A DNA stretch of 13,146 bases from Candidatus Omnitrophota bacterium (GCA_003644405.1 QNCE01000031.1:1-13146), one strand, 5' to 3'. Shown: positions 4,764 to 12,255, numbered from the stretch's first letter. Program-made: numbers and translations. The notes: generated by a model not told the origin, from the sequence alone.

Positions 4764-7397
4764 TCACTTCAAAGGTAGAGAAATTATTGCTTTGGTCCCT
4801 TTACCGAGAGTACTTTCAAACTGTAAATTCCCGTTATGAGCTTTGATAATTCCATAACATAAGGAAAGACCAAAACCAGTGCCTTGTTCCTTAGTAGTAA
4901 AAAATGGCTCAAAAATCTTTGCTAGTACCTCCTCAGACATTCCTTCTCCGGTATCAGCAATTTCTATTTTAATTTTATCTCTCTTAGGAAAAGTAGAAAT
5001 AGTGATTGTGCCTCCTCCTTGCATAGCATCGTAGGAATTTTTTAGAAGATTTATAATTACTTCCTGAATTTGCTTCTCATCAACCTTTATCTTAGGTAGA
5101 GGCTTATACTTTTTAACTATTTTCACATTTCTTAAAAAAAACTGATGCTCTATTAACTCTACTACTTCTTCAATACATTCGTTTATATCTACTTCTTTTA
5201 CCTCTCCTTTACTAGGTTTAGAAAAGAGAAGGAGACGCTGTATAATACCTTTAGCCCGTTGGCTCTCCTCTACAATAACCCTTAAAGCTTTTTCTATTTC
5301 AGCATTCTTTATCTCTTCCATAAGAGCAAGTTGAGCCCTTCCCGAGATAATCATTAAAGGATTATTTACTTCATGAGCCATATCAGAAACTAATTCCCCT
5401 AAACGAGCAAGACGCTGAGCATGTTCTATTTTCTTCTTTTCAGTAATGTCGTAGCCAAAAAGAATTAAACCTGAAACAGAATCCTGTGTATCTTTTAACA
5501 CACTACTATCCCAAGAAATCTCTAACTCTCTCTTACCTTTAGTAAAAATAGGTACCTGAAAACTTCTAAATATTCTCCCTGCCAAAGCCTGTTTAAAAGC
5601 CTTTCTTACTTGTTCCTGAAAAGAAGAAGGAATAAAAATATCACACCAATTTTTTCCTAAAATCTCTTCCCGGGAATATCCTGTAATATTTTCTAAGAAT
5701 CTATTGACAGTAAGAATATTGCCTTCTTTATCTACTACTAAGATTATACTATGAGCGTTCTCGATGATACTCTCAATAAGAGTGGCTCTTTTCTCCAGCT
5801 CTTTCTCCATTTGTTTTTCCTCGTTAAGGTCCTCAACTATAACAATTGCTTTCTCCTCACCATCCTCTTTTAAAGGAATGCCTACAAAATTTTTCACTGT
5901 AGTTTTACCACTTAAGGAGGTATACTCTAAAGGGCCTAATTTAAAGTAGCTACCGTTTAAACAATCTTTTATCTTCTTATCCAAACCTATCCTTTTATGC
6001 ATTTCTATATTGAATACATCTAAGCTCATAAAAGTTTCTTTTGTATCTCCAGAAATATCTAACATTGCTTGATTAGCGTACTCAATCTTCCCTTCTTTAT
6101 TTACAATATACACTCCAAAAGGAGTTTGGTCTAAAATATGCTTACTCATCTCATAAGCCTTTATGAGTCTTTCTTGAGTTAATCTTTTTTCCTCCTCATT
6201 TTGAATTTCCTCCTCATTTTGAATAGCCTGAGAAAGAATAGCAGTTATATACAGCTGAAAAGGAGTAAACTCTCTTTTCTCTTTAAAAAAAGCACAAAGT
6301 ACCCCTTTAAATTTTCCCTCCACACCTACAAATGTACCTAAGTAGGTCTTTATTCCCATTTTCCTTATAATCTCGTTATCACGATAAGGAGAATTTTCTA
6401 CATCAATTACTAAGGGATAAATAGCTTCTTTGGAAATAATCTCACTATAAGGAGTCCCCTCTTTAGGATAGAAAAGAGGGAAATCAGAAGGAAGATTAAC
6501 TCCTTCTATTACTTTAAATTTATCCTTTTCTTCTCTACTGTATAGACAGATACACTCTCCTAAAACTTTCTGAAAAGCACTCAAAAGTTTTTGAATATTC
6601 TTCCGATGGTCAGGGCCCAACTCTAGGAAAATTTGGTTAATTCCATTTAAAATATCCTCCTCTCTCTTTTTCTCAGTTATATCACAAGCAATCTCCATAC
6701 GTACTAATCTTCCATCAGGCCAAGGAACAGCCTGATCTCTACAGGAGTACCAGCGCTTCGTCTTTGGGCTTTGAAAATCCCAGACTACTACTCCAGTAGG
6801 CTTCCCTTGAGAGTCAACTAACTTGGGATTAGGGCAAAAAGGGCAAGGACCTTTCTGGCCTGTCTGAAGAACTTCGTAACATTTTTTTCCTACAACATCC
6901 CCAAATATATTTTTTAACTTTTCATTAGCATAAATAATTTCATAAGTTTGCATATCTGCTACATAGATATAAGCATCCAATCCTCTAAGTAGCGCTTCAA
7001 AGCGAAGATTACTCAAACGCATAGCCTCTTCTACCTTCTTTCTTTCTTTAAGAATTTGCCATATAAACTTTGCACTTGCTCCATCTATCACCGTTATCCT
7101 TCTATCTCTTACTTGGCTCTCTAGAAGAGTCTGAACACTAACCTTTCCTGTAACATTAAAAATAATATTTATATCCTCTTCTATAAAGGTATTCCAGTGA
7201 GAACTAAACCTAATCCCCAGAGATTTAGCTAACTTTACTGCTGGCGCGTTCTCATCTATATCTACCAATCCCACTATTTCAATGAGGGGATCGGTAGAAA
7301 AAATATCTAAAAGGGCTCTCCCTCTGTTTCCTCCCCCTACGATAAGAATTCTCTCTTTCTCGCTCTTTTGTGTATTTCTACTCTCCAAAGATTTCAT
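4764..7397 (-). CDS. Cytoplasmic sensor histidine kinase: Rossmann-PAS-GAF-PAS-PAS-HisKA-HATPase
   Basis: About 877 residues, no membrane segment. Order: Rossmann domain about 15-120 with GGGNRG at 21-26 and an acidic residue ending the second strand (D46 in GLVDID), as in NAD-binding folds; PAS about 130-245 with a cysteine group (C173, and GPCPFCPN with C185 and C188) and WPDGRLVRMEIACDITEKK; GAF about 250-395; PAS about 410-535; PAS about 545-655 ending LFGYDITEKKK; HisKA with HEVNNP, phosphorylated H675; HATPase with NLLKNSYDAM (N box), DTGEGM, FEPFFTT and GTGFGL. It autophosphorylates in response to a soluble signal and probably passes phosphate to the receiver protein encoded just upstream, whose 3' end it overlaps by about 20 bases. 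I prefer the ATG at 7397 over an adjacent TTG at 7400; ribosome site GAGGTGG is rather far (about 12 bases). Confidence 0.95.
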   Translation of the reverse strand: MKSLESRNTQKSEKERILIVGGGNRGRALLDIFSTDPLIEIVGLVDIDENAPAVKLAKSLGIRFSSHWNTFIEEDINIIFNVTGKVSVQTLLESQVRDRRITVIDGASAKFIWQILKERKKVEEAMRLSNLRFEALLRGLDAYIYVADMQTYEIIYANEKLKNIFGDVVGKKCYEVLQTGQKGPCPFCPNPKLVDSQGKPTGVVVWDFQSPKTKRWYSCRDQAVPWPDGRLVRMEIACDITEKKREEDILNGINQIFLELGPDHRKNIQKLLSAFQKVLGECICLYSREEKDKFKVIEGVNLPSDFPLFYPKEGTPYSEIISKEAIYPLVIDVENSPYRDNEIIRKMGIKTYLGTFVGVEGKFKGVLCAFFKEKREFTPFQLYITAILSQAIQNEEEIQNEEEKRLTQERLIKAYEMSKHILDQTPFGVYIVNKEGKIEYANQAMLDISGDTKETFMSLDVFNIEMHKRIGLDKKIKDCLNGSYFKLGPLEYTSLSGKTTVKNFVGIPLKEDGEEKAIVIVEDLNEEKQMEKELEKRATLIESIIENAHSIILVVDKEGNILTVNRFLENITGYSREEILGKNWCDIFIPSSFQEQVRKAFKQALAGRIFRSFQVPIFTKGKRELEISWDSSVLKDTQDSVSGLILFGYDITEKKKIEHAQRLARLGELVSDMAHEVNNPLMIISGRAQLALMEEIKNAEIEKALRVIVEESQRAKGIIQRLLLFSKPSKGEVKEVDINECIEEVVELIEHQFFLRNVKIVKKYKPLPKIKVDEKQIQEVIINLLKNSYDAMQGGGTITISTFPKRDKIKIEIADTGEGMSEEVLAKIFEPFFTTKEQGTGFGLSLCYGIIKAHNGNLQFESTLGKGTKAIISLPLK
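6188..6223. repeat. 18-bp perfect tandem duplication inside the kinase gene
   Basis: TTTCCTCCTCATTTTGAA occurs twice in a row (6188-6205, 6206-6223). It encodes the hexapeptide IQNEEE twice, at about residue 393-405, in the charged helical linker after the GAF domain. The frame is kept. Confidence 0.95.
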
Positions 7398-7746
7398 CAA
7401 TCTTATCTACCACCTCTTCTAATCTTACTGGCTTTACTAAAAAGTTTTCCTCACTATAACCTAACTGCTTTAATTTCTGAACATATCTTTTTAAATCTAA
7501 AGACCCACTCATCACTAAAACTTTGGGCTTTTTATCTAAATCCTTAATTGTTCTTAAAACCTGAATACCATCAACTTGGGGCATTTTAATATCTAAAAGG
7601 ATAAGGTCTACTTCTTGTGTTTTAAGAATATCTATGGCTTCTCTACCTCCAAATGCTTTTAAAGAAAAATATCCCTTAAAATTTAGGAATCTAGATAGTA
7701 TCTCTACAATTTCTGGTTCATCATCGACGACAAGAACTCTTCTCAC
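7378..7746 (-). CDS. Single-domain response regulator (CheY-like receiver)
   Basis: 122 residues, one receiver domain and no output domain. The acidic pocket is D8-D9, the phosphoacceptor D52 (LILLDIKMP), the switch residue S80 (VLVMSGS) and the invariant lysine K105 (FLVKP). It would take phosphate from the histidine kinase that follows and overlaps it, and must act by protein contact, as a phosphorelay intermediate, or as a feedback partner of the kinase. The GTG start at 7746 is supported by a very purine-rich site (GGGGAGGGAG) and by the family start MRRVLVVDDE. A good extended -10 promoter lies just upstream. Confidence 0.95.
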   Translation of the reverse strand: MRRVLVVDDEPEIVEILSRFLNFKGYFSLKAFGGREAIDILKTQEVDLILLDIKMPQVDGIQVLRTIKDLDKKPKVLVMSGSLDLKRYVQKLKQLGYSEENFLVKPVRLEEVVDKIDEIFGE

Positions 7747-7769
7747 CTCCCTCCCCTTTCTTAAAAGCT

Positions 7770-7799
7770 ATTATATCACAAATAGTTAGCAATAGACAA
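7770..7799 (-). promoter_or_regulatory. Extended -10 promoter for the receiver/kinase pair
   Basis: On the minus strand TTGTCT (7799-7794), 18 bases, then TGATATAATA with a perfect TATAAT (7775-7770) and the upstream TG of an extended -10. The predicted start of transcription is about 7763, leaving a short leader before the GTG at 7746. The promoter overlaps the end of the restored upstream reading frame (7776). Confidence 0.8.
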
Positions 7800-7966
7800 T
7801 AAAAACATTATTCCCAAGGTAAATAGGTAAAAAGAAGCTAGGTTGCGCAAGTAAGGAGAAGCTGTTTTTATAAGGAAAGTGATTCTGGTTAATCCCCAAG
7901 AGAAAAAAACTACTGTTATAGCCATAGGAAAAAGAGAAAATAAAGAAAACACTGAGAGAGAGAGAT
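7776..7966 (-). pseudogene. Out-of-frame 3' continuation of the CcdA/DsbD-like gene
   Basis: In the -1 frame relative to the gene at 8530-7916, the minus strand stays open from the TC tract to a TGA at 7776-7778. It encodes about 58 residues with two credible membrane segments, containing FSLFPMAITVVFFSWGL and then YLFTLGIMFLLSIANYL, joined by a basic loop (TRITFLIKTASPYLRN). Joined after residue 192 it gives a 250-residue protein ending 29 bases before the receiver gene, which matches the tight spacing of this operon. The composition and helix pattern look coding. It may be a real frameshift mutation, a reversible repeat-length change, a programmed -1 shift at CTTTTTC, or a base-calling error. 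Confidence 0.65.
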
Positions 7967-8530
7967 AATTTTTAAAATAGGAGTTATTTCAGGCCAATTC
8001 CATAAAGGTATGAGAAAACCGCTAGCCTCTAAGGCACAACCAAAACCTAAAAGAAATCCCCAAACGATGTAGCCACCCCATATCTTATAAAGTTTTATGA
8101 AACCTTTTTCACAGAGATTAAAAGTTTTATTATTAAAAATCAATATAGCAAATACTATCATTATTACTCCACTTGCCGAGAAGATAGACTTTAGAGGAAA
8201 AAAACTTTTAAAGTAAGTTAAAGCAATATTCCCAAAAAGAGAATAGAAAAATAAAGGTAAAAATCTAGAGAGACTGAAAAGAACAGTAATAAGAAGAATA
8301 TTTCTTAAATTAAAGGAGGTGTTAACTAAAGTGAAACCTAAAGGTAAAGCACAGCTTGTGCATCCAGCAAATCCAAAAAGAATCCCTAGTATTGCTGCAT
8401 TTATTAATATGGAATGACCAGAACCTAAAGAATATCTCTGTAAAGGAAGAATAAAAAAATATTTTCTTTGAAGATAAATTGCAGTTAAAGCAAAAAGTAA
8501 AGGATAAAGTGTCTCTCTTATTTTCTTCAT
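7916..8530 (-). CDS. Polytopic membrane protein, CcdA/DsbD-like, apparently frameshifted near its C terminus
   Basis: 204 residues as read, with about five hydrophobic helices. The first half has GILFGFAGCTSCALPLG (C57, C60) and the second half GFLLGFGCALEASGFLIP (C165). This two-fold pattern of a cysteine near a proline in each half recalls the CcdA/DsbD transmembrane family, which carries electrons across the inner membrane to periplasmic thiol proteins; I assign that only tentatively. The ATG at 8530 overlaps the preceding stop in an ATGA junction. The frame ends soon after a (TC)6 tract and a T5 run, and a coding-like continuation lies in the -1 frame to 7776. As read, the last helix is cut and replaced by a hydrophobic, aromatic tail ending FLWL. 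Confidence 0.75.
   Translation of the reverse strand: MKKIRETLYPLLFALTAIYLQRKYFFILPLQRYSLGSGHSILINAAILGILFGFAGCTSCALPLGFTLVNTSFNLRNILLITVLFSLSRFLPLFFYSLFGNIALTYFKSFFPLKSIFSASGVIMIVFAILIFNNKTFNLCEKGFIKLYKIWGGYIVWGFLLGFGCALEASGFLIPLWNWPEITPILKIISLSQCFLYFLFFLWL
7954..7965. repeat. (GA)6 / (TC)6 simple repeat inside a coding region
   Basis: Six perfect GA units on the plus strand (TC on the coding strand) at codons 189-192 of the CcdA/DsbD-like gene. Loss of exactly one unit joins the two halves of the open frame. Confidence 0.95.
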
Positions 8531-8769
8531 TCTTTAATTATTCTTATCAATACTTTATTCTCTCTAAAAAATTCATCTTTCACCTTAAATCCCCCTCCTA
8601 AGAAGTAATTTTTTAAAAAATCTTCTTCTTTAACCGGTATCTCCGGATAGGAAAGTGGTTTTAATCCCAAGCCTAGAAATATTAACCTTTCTAAAGGATA
8701 AGAAGAAATATCTGTAGAGATAACATCCTTTAAGTTATACCATCTTTTACTTTTTAGGAAAAAACTCAA
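8527..8769 (-). CDS. Small protein of unknown function
   Basis: 80 residues, not recognised. No signal peptide or membrane helix; a lysine-rich N terminus, then GLGLKPLSYPEIPVKEEDFL, a glycine run (LGGGF) and a basic end (IRIIKE). It sits between a membrane-anchored small protein (23-base overlap) and the CcdA/DsbD-like gene (ATGA overlap), so it is translated as part of the operon. The TTG start at 8769 is backed by AAGGA seven bases upstream; there is no ATG or GTG in frame until well inside. The overlap at both ends and steady codon pattern argue that it is real. Confidence 0.65.
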   Translation of the reverse strand: MSFFLKSKRWYNLKDVISTDISSYPLERLIFLGLGLKPLSYPEIPVKEEDFLKNYFLGGGFKVKDEFFRENKVLIRIIKE

Positions 8770-9121
8770 TCCTCCATCCTTTAGGTTCCCAGTAAGGAAT
8801 CCCTAACTTCAAAAGATTATCAGTAAATTCCTCTAGAGCATAGTAGGTATTAATAAAAGAGTGCGTTCTTAAAAAATTTTCAAACTTCGATAGCCTCCAG
8901 AAAGGAAAGGCAAGAAGGAACTTTCGGTAGTTAAAACTTATGAGATTTAAAAACTCTTTCCTCCGATGATTCAACTTCCCTTCTAAAATAACAGTATTTT
9001 CAGAAATTTTCACTCTGTTGAGAGGTAAAAAAGGAAAAAAAATTTTAAAAGAAAGGTAAATAATAGCTGCCAAAAGGAAGGCTATTTCTATAAAGTAAAG
9101 TATCCTTTTGTATCTGGGCAT
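8747..9121 (-). CDS. Small membrane-anchored protein of unknown function
   Basis: 124 residues, not recognised. After a basic start (MPRYKR) residues 7-32 form one hydrophobic helix, so the protein is probably a single-pass inner-membrane protein with an outward C-terminal part, rich in aromatic and basic residues (FNYRKFLLAFPFWRLSKF). The ATG at 9121 shares one base with the stop of the phosphatase gene (TAATG), so translation is coupled. It may work with the CcdA/DsbD-like protein two genes on, but only proximity supports this. Confidence 0.7.
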   Translation of the reverse strand: MPRYKRILYFIEIAFLLAAIIYLSFKIFFPFLPLNRVKISENTVILEGKLNHRRKEFLNLISFNYRKFLLAFPFWRLSKFENFLRTHSFINTYYALEEFTDNLLKLGIPYWEPKGWRIEFFPKK

Positions 9122-9885
9122 TAACTTAAAGCATCTTTTAAGAAAGCTAAAACCTTGTGATGGATTAGATTATTGGTAGTTAGATATCCTATATTCTGAG
9201 GGGTAGGGTAAGCTCCTTTTAAATCAGTGAATTTGCCTCCAGCCTCTTGAATCAAACATACTCCCCCTGCAAAATCCCACGGTCGATCATGGTACTCCAC
9301 TGCTCCATCTAACTTCCCTTCAGCAATGTAAGTTAATACTCTTGCCGAAGAACCAAACATCCTTATATTAAAGACTTCTTGAGCTAACTTATCTAAGGAG
9401 CTAAGCATAACTTTAGGAGAGTATCTTATACTAGAATCGAAGGAAAAAGAGCATTCCTTTAAATTTTCTCGCGAAGAGACATAAATTCTTTTATCATTTT
9501 TATAACTACCTCCTCCTTCCTCAGCTACATATAACTCCTGGGAAGAAGGCATATATATTACTCCCAGGATAAACCTTCCTTTGGAAAATACTCCCACAGA
9601 TACCCCAAAAATATCTATATTTCTTATGTAGTTATGAGTTCCATCTAATGGGTCTATAATCCAGAGGTAATCGCTATCTATATCTTTTCTTTCTCCCTCC
9701 TCTGCTAAAATTCCATGACGAGGAAATTTAATCTTTATCTTCTCCACAATAATTTTTTCTGCTTCCCTATCAATCTCTGTAGCTAAGTTTCTATCTCCTT
9801 TATGGTAAATCTCTCTTATCTTACCAAAATTATCTAGCAAAAAACTTCCTGCCTCTTTTACTGCTTCTATCGCTAAATTTACCAT
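9121..9885 (-). CDS. Inositol monophosphatase family protein (SuhB-like)
   Basis: 254 residues, typical for this magnesium-dependent, lithium-sensitive phosphatase fold. The metal and substrate residues are present: EEGE with E62-E63, DPLDGTHNY (D78, D81, G82, T83), and RPWDFAGG with D204. It should remove phosphate from myo-inositol phosphate or a related small phosphate ester (fructose-1,6-bisphosphate or 3'-phosphoadenosine 5'-phosphate are handled by relatives); the substrate cannot be told from sequence alone. The ATG at 9885 has an excellent AAGGAGG site and overlaps the end of the nitroreductase gene by seven bases. Soluble, cytoplasmic. Confidence 0.92.
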   Translation of the reverse strand: MVNLAIEAVKEAGSFLLDNFGKIREIYHKGDRNLATEIDREAEKIIVEKIKIKFPRHGILAEEGERKDIDSDYLWIIDPLDGTHNYIRNIDIFGVSVGVFSKGRFILGVIYMPSSQELYVAEEGGGSYKNDKRIYVSSRENLKECSFSFDSSIRYSPKVMLSSLDKLAQEVFNIRMFGSSARVLTYIAEGKLDGAVEYHDRPWDFAGGVCLIQEAGGKFTDLKGAYPTPQNIGYLTTNNLIHHKVLAFLKDALS

Positions 9886-10535
9886 CTTCCCTCCTTAGGT
9901 CTACCTACAGGCATAATTAGCAGAGGTTCCTTTTTTATATTTAGAATTTCCTTTACCTCCTCATCATAAAAAGCACCTACCGCTACTGTAGCTAACTTTA
10001 AAGCAGTAGCTTCCAGATATATATTCTGACTCACATATCCTATCTCCATCCAAACATACCTTACGCCTCTTTTCCCATAGTGAGAAGTAGTGATAGAAAA
10101 GTCAGCAGAAATTATGATTAATAAAGGAGCCGTTTTTACCCATCTCTGGTTTAGAGAAGCTCTTGCAAGTTGAAAGCGAGTATCCTCAGAAGACAGTTTA
10201 GTAAGAGTATGTTCTCCTGAGTTATAGAGATAAATTCCTTTATCTAAACCCTCTACTTCTCCTACTACTATGTAAAGAAAAATAGGGTAAAGAGCTCCTG
10301 CAGATGGCACAGTTTTTCTGCCCCATCTATTTTTTCCATATCCTGCCCACAGAAGATTAGATACTCCCTCTAAAGTTAAGGGTAAAGATGGGTAATCTCT
10401 AATTGACTTTCTTACATCTAAAGCTTCATCTAAAGAGAATTTACTCTTCTTGGGGGGAGGTAAAAATATCTTTTCTTGGGAAAAGGAAGTACTGCTCATC
10501 ATAAAAAGTACCAAAAATATTATAAACCCTCTCAC
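9879..10535 (-). CDS. Exported SagB-type nitroreductase-family dehydrogenase
   Basis: 218 residues. Residues 1-19 form a Sec signal peptide (MRGFIIFLVLFMM then SSTSFS, probable cut before Q20), followed by an FMN-binding nitroreductase fold of the SagB/ThcOx type: RKSIRDY (42-48), LSNLLWA-like VSNLLWAGYG, the signature VPSAGALYP (76-84), RYVWMEIGYVSQNIYLEATAL, VGAFYDEEV and the terminal LLIMPVGRP. Relatives oxidise azolines in peptide natural products, but no precursor peptide or cyclodehydratase is here, so that role is unlikely and the substrate is unknown. It opens the five-gene operon. The GTG at 10535 has no clear ribosome site; no other start keeps the signal peptide. Confidence 0.9.
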   Translation of the reverse strand: MRGFIIFLVLFMMSSTSFSQEKIFLPPPKKSKFSLDEALDVRKSIRDYPSLPLTLEGVSNLLWAGYGKNRWGRKTVPSAGALYPIFLYIVVGEVEGLDKGIYLYNSGEHTLTKLSSEDTRFQLARASLNQRWVKTAPLLIIISADFSITTSHYGKRGVRYVWMEIGYVSQNIYLEATALKLATVAVGAFYDEEVKEILNIKKEPLLIMPVGRPKEGRW

Positions 10536-10548
10536 CTTATACGTTTTT

Positions 10549-10577
10549 ATTATAAAAAGATAAATTTAATTTCACAA
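10549..10577 (-). promoter_or_regulatory. Sigma-70 promoter of the nitroreductase operon
   Basis: On the minus strand TTGTGA (10577-10572), 17 bases, perfect TATAAT (10554-10549). It sits right after the groEL terminator. Transcription would start near 10542, only about seven bases before the GTG start at 10535, so the message would be almost leaderless. Confidence 0.8.
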
Positions 10578-10580
10578 GAG

Positions 10581-10614
10581 AAAAAAAGCCCTGTGCTTTA
10601 GAAAAGCACAGGGC
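10581..10614 (-). terminator. Intrinsic terminator of groES-groEL
   Basis: On the minus strand a perfect 12-bp stem, GCCCTGTGCTTT with AAAGCACAGGGC and a three-base loop, is followed by seven T. It begins 22 bases after the groEL stop codon and separates the chaperonin operon from the nitroreductase operon. Confidence 0.95.
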
Positions 10615-10635
10615 AAAAATATCTTTTTTTAAAGA

Positions 10636-12255
10636 TTAGTATTCAGGGTAAGGAGGAGGAGACTGAGGACCTTTTTCTTCCTTCTCAGGTTTTTCCGCTA
10701 CTACACATTCAGTAGTAATTAACAAAGAGGCAATAGAAGCAGCATTCTGAAGAGCAGTTCTCGCTACTTTAGTAGGATCAATTATTCCTGCTTCAAACAT
10801 ATCACAGACTTTATTTTTCTCTGCATTAAACCCTACATTAGTTTTTTCTTTTTTAAGTTGCTCTACAATTACCGAACCTTCAAAGCCAGCATTAGAAACT
10901 AACTGACGTAAAGGTTCTTCCAAAGCTCTCTTAACAATGCTTACTCCAACCTGCTCATCTCCCTCTAATTTTAATTTCTCTACTGCAGAGATGCACCGTA
11001 GGAGTCCAATTTCACCTCCAGGAATTATTCCTTCTTCAACTGCTGCCCGAGTAGCATGAAGAGCATCTTCTACTCTTGCTTTCTTCTCCTTCATCTCTGT
11101 CTCTGTAGCTGCTCCTACATTTATTACTGCTACTCCTCCAGCTAACTTTGCTAATCTTTCCTGAAGCTTCTCTCTATCGTAATCGGAATCTGTTTCTTCA
11201 ATCTGTTTTTTTATCTGACTAATCCTTCCTTGAATAGCACTAGTCTTACCTGCTCCCTCAACAATAGTAGTATTTTCTTTATCTATCCTCACACGTTTGG
11301 CTCTTCCTAAATCATCTAAAGTTACACTTTCTAACTTTATACCTAAATCCTCGGTTATCGCTCTTCCTCCGGTTAAAATAGCAATGTCCTCCAACATTGC
11401 CTTACGTCTATCTCCATAACCAGGAGCCTTTACCGCGGCACAAGAAAGGGTACCTCTTATCTTATTTATTACTAAAGTTGCTAAAGCTTCTCCCTCCACA
11501 TCTTCAGCGATTATAAGAAGAGGCTTTCCACTACGAGCAATTTTCTCTAAGAGAGGAAGCAAGTCTTTTACGTTAGAGATTTTCTTCTCGTAAATCAAAA
11601 TATAAGGGTCATCGAGCACACATTCCATCTTTTCTGTATCGGTAGTAAAATATGGAGAGAGGTACCCCTGGTCAAACTGCATCCCCTCTACTATCTCCAT
11701 AGTAGTAGCCATAGATTTTGCCTCTTCTACAGTAATTACTCTATCTTTACCCACTTTATCCATAGCATCAGCGATTAACTCTCCGATCTTACTATCTCCA
11801 TTAGCAGCAATAGTAGCTACTTGAGCAATTTCTTTCTTATCCTTAACAGGCTTGGAAATCTTCTTAAGCTCTTCCACTACAGTCTCTACTGCTTTATCCA
11901 CACCTCTCTTTAACGCCATGGGGTTAGCTCCGGCAGCTACATTTTTTAAACCTTCTTTAAAAATCGCCTCAGCTAATATAGTTGCTGTAGTTGTACCATC
12001 TCCTGCGGTATCAGAAGTCTTTTCTGCTACCTCTTTAACCAACTGAGCACCTATGTTCTCATAGGGTTCTTCTAACTCTATCTCTTTAGCTACAGTGACG
12101 CCATCTTTAGTAATTGTAGGAGAACCAAATTTTTTCTCAATTACTACATTTCTCCCCTTGGGACCTAATGTCACCTTTACTGCATTAGAAAGCATCTCTA
12201 CACCTCTTAAAACTGCTCTCCTCGCTTCCTCATTAAAAGTCAGTTGCTTAGCCAT
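10636..12255 (-). CDS. groEL: Chaperonin GroEL (Hsp60)
   Basis: 539 residues, normal length for the 60-kDa subunit of the double-ring ATP-driven folding chamber. Conserved parts: KVTLGPKGRNVVIEKKFG (28-45 region), DTAGDGTTTATILA with the ATP-binding GDGTTT, DQGYLSPYF, APGYGDRRKAML, and GGVAVINVGAATETEMKEKK before the second ATPase part. The ATG at 12255 follows a GAGGAGGTGAG site, 30 bases after groES. The C terminus is odd: instead of the usual glycine-methionine repeats it ends EEKGPQSPPPYPEY, rich in proline and tyrosine. The stop is followed by a perfect terminator, so the end does not look like a frameshift within the operon. Confidence 0.98.
   Translation of the reverse strand: MAKQLTFNEEARRAVLRGVEMLSNAVKVTLGPKGRNVVIEKKFGSPTITKDGVTVAKEIELEEPYENIGAQLVKEVAEKTSDTAGDGTTTATILAEAIFKEGLKNVAAGANPMALKRGVDKAVETVVEELKKISKPVKDKKEIAQVATIAANGDSKIGELIADAMDKVGKDRVITVEEAKSMATTMEIVEGMQFDQGYLSPYFTTDTEKMECVLDDPYILIYEKKISNVKDLLPLLEKIARSGKPLLIIAEDVEGEALATLVINKIRGTLSCAAVKAPGYGDRRKAMLEDIAILTGGRAITEDLGIKLESVTLDDLGRAKRVRIDKENTTIVEGAGKTSAIQGRISQIKKQIEETDSDYDREKLQERLAKLAGGVAVINVGAATETEMKEKKARVEDALHATRAAVEEGIIPGGEIGLLRCISAVEKLKLEGDEQVGVSIVKRALEEPLRQLVSNAGFEGSVIVEQLKKEKTNVGFNAEKNKVCDMFEAGIIDPTKVARTALQNAASIASLLITTECVVAEKPEKEEKGPQSPPPYPEY

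Noticed and set aside
4548..4778. 76-codon open frame on the plus strand before the DUF6580 gene
   Set aside because: No ribosome site, AT-driven composition (runs of F, I, N, K), opposite to all neighbours, and it overlaps the kinase 3' end.
9879..10535. SagB-type enzyme as part of an azole-modified peptide gene cluster
   Set aside because: No cyclodehydratase (YcaO), precursor peptide or exporter nearby, and the enzyme has a Sec signal.
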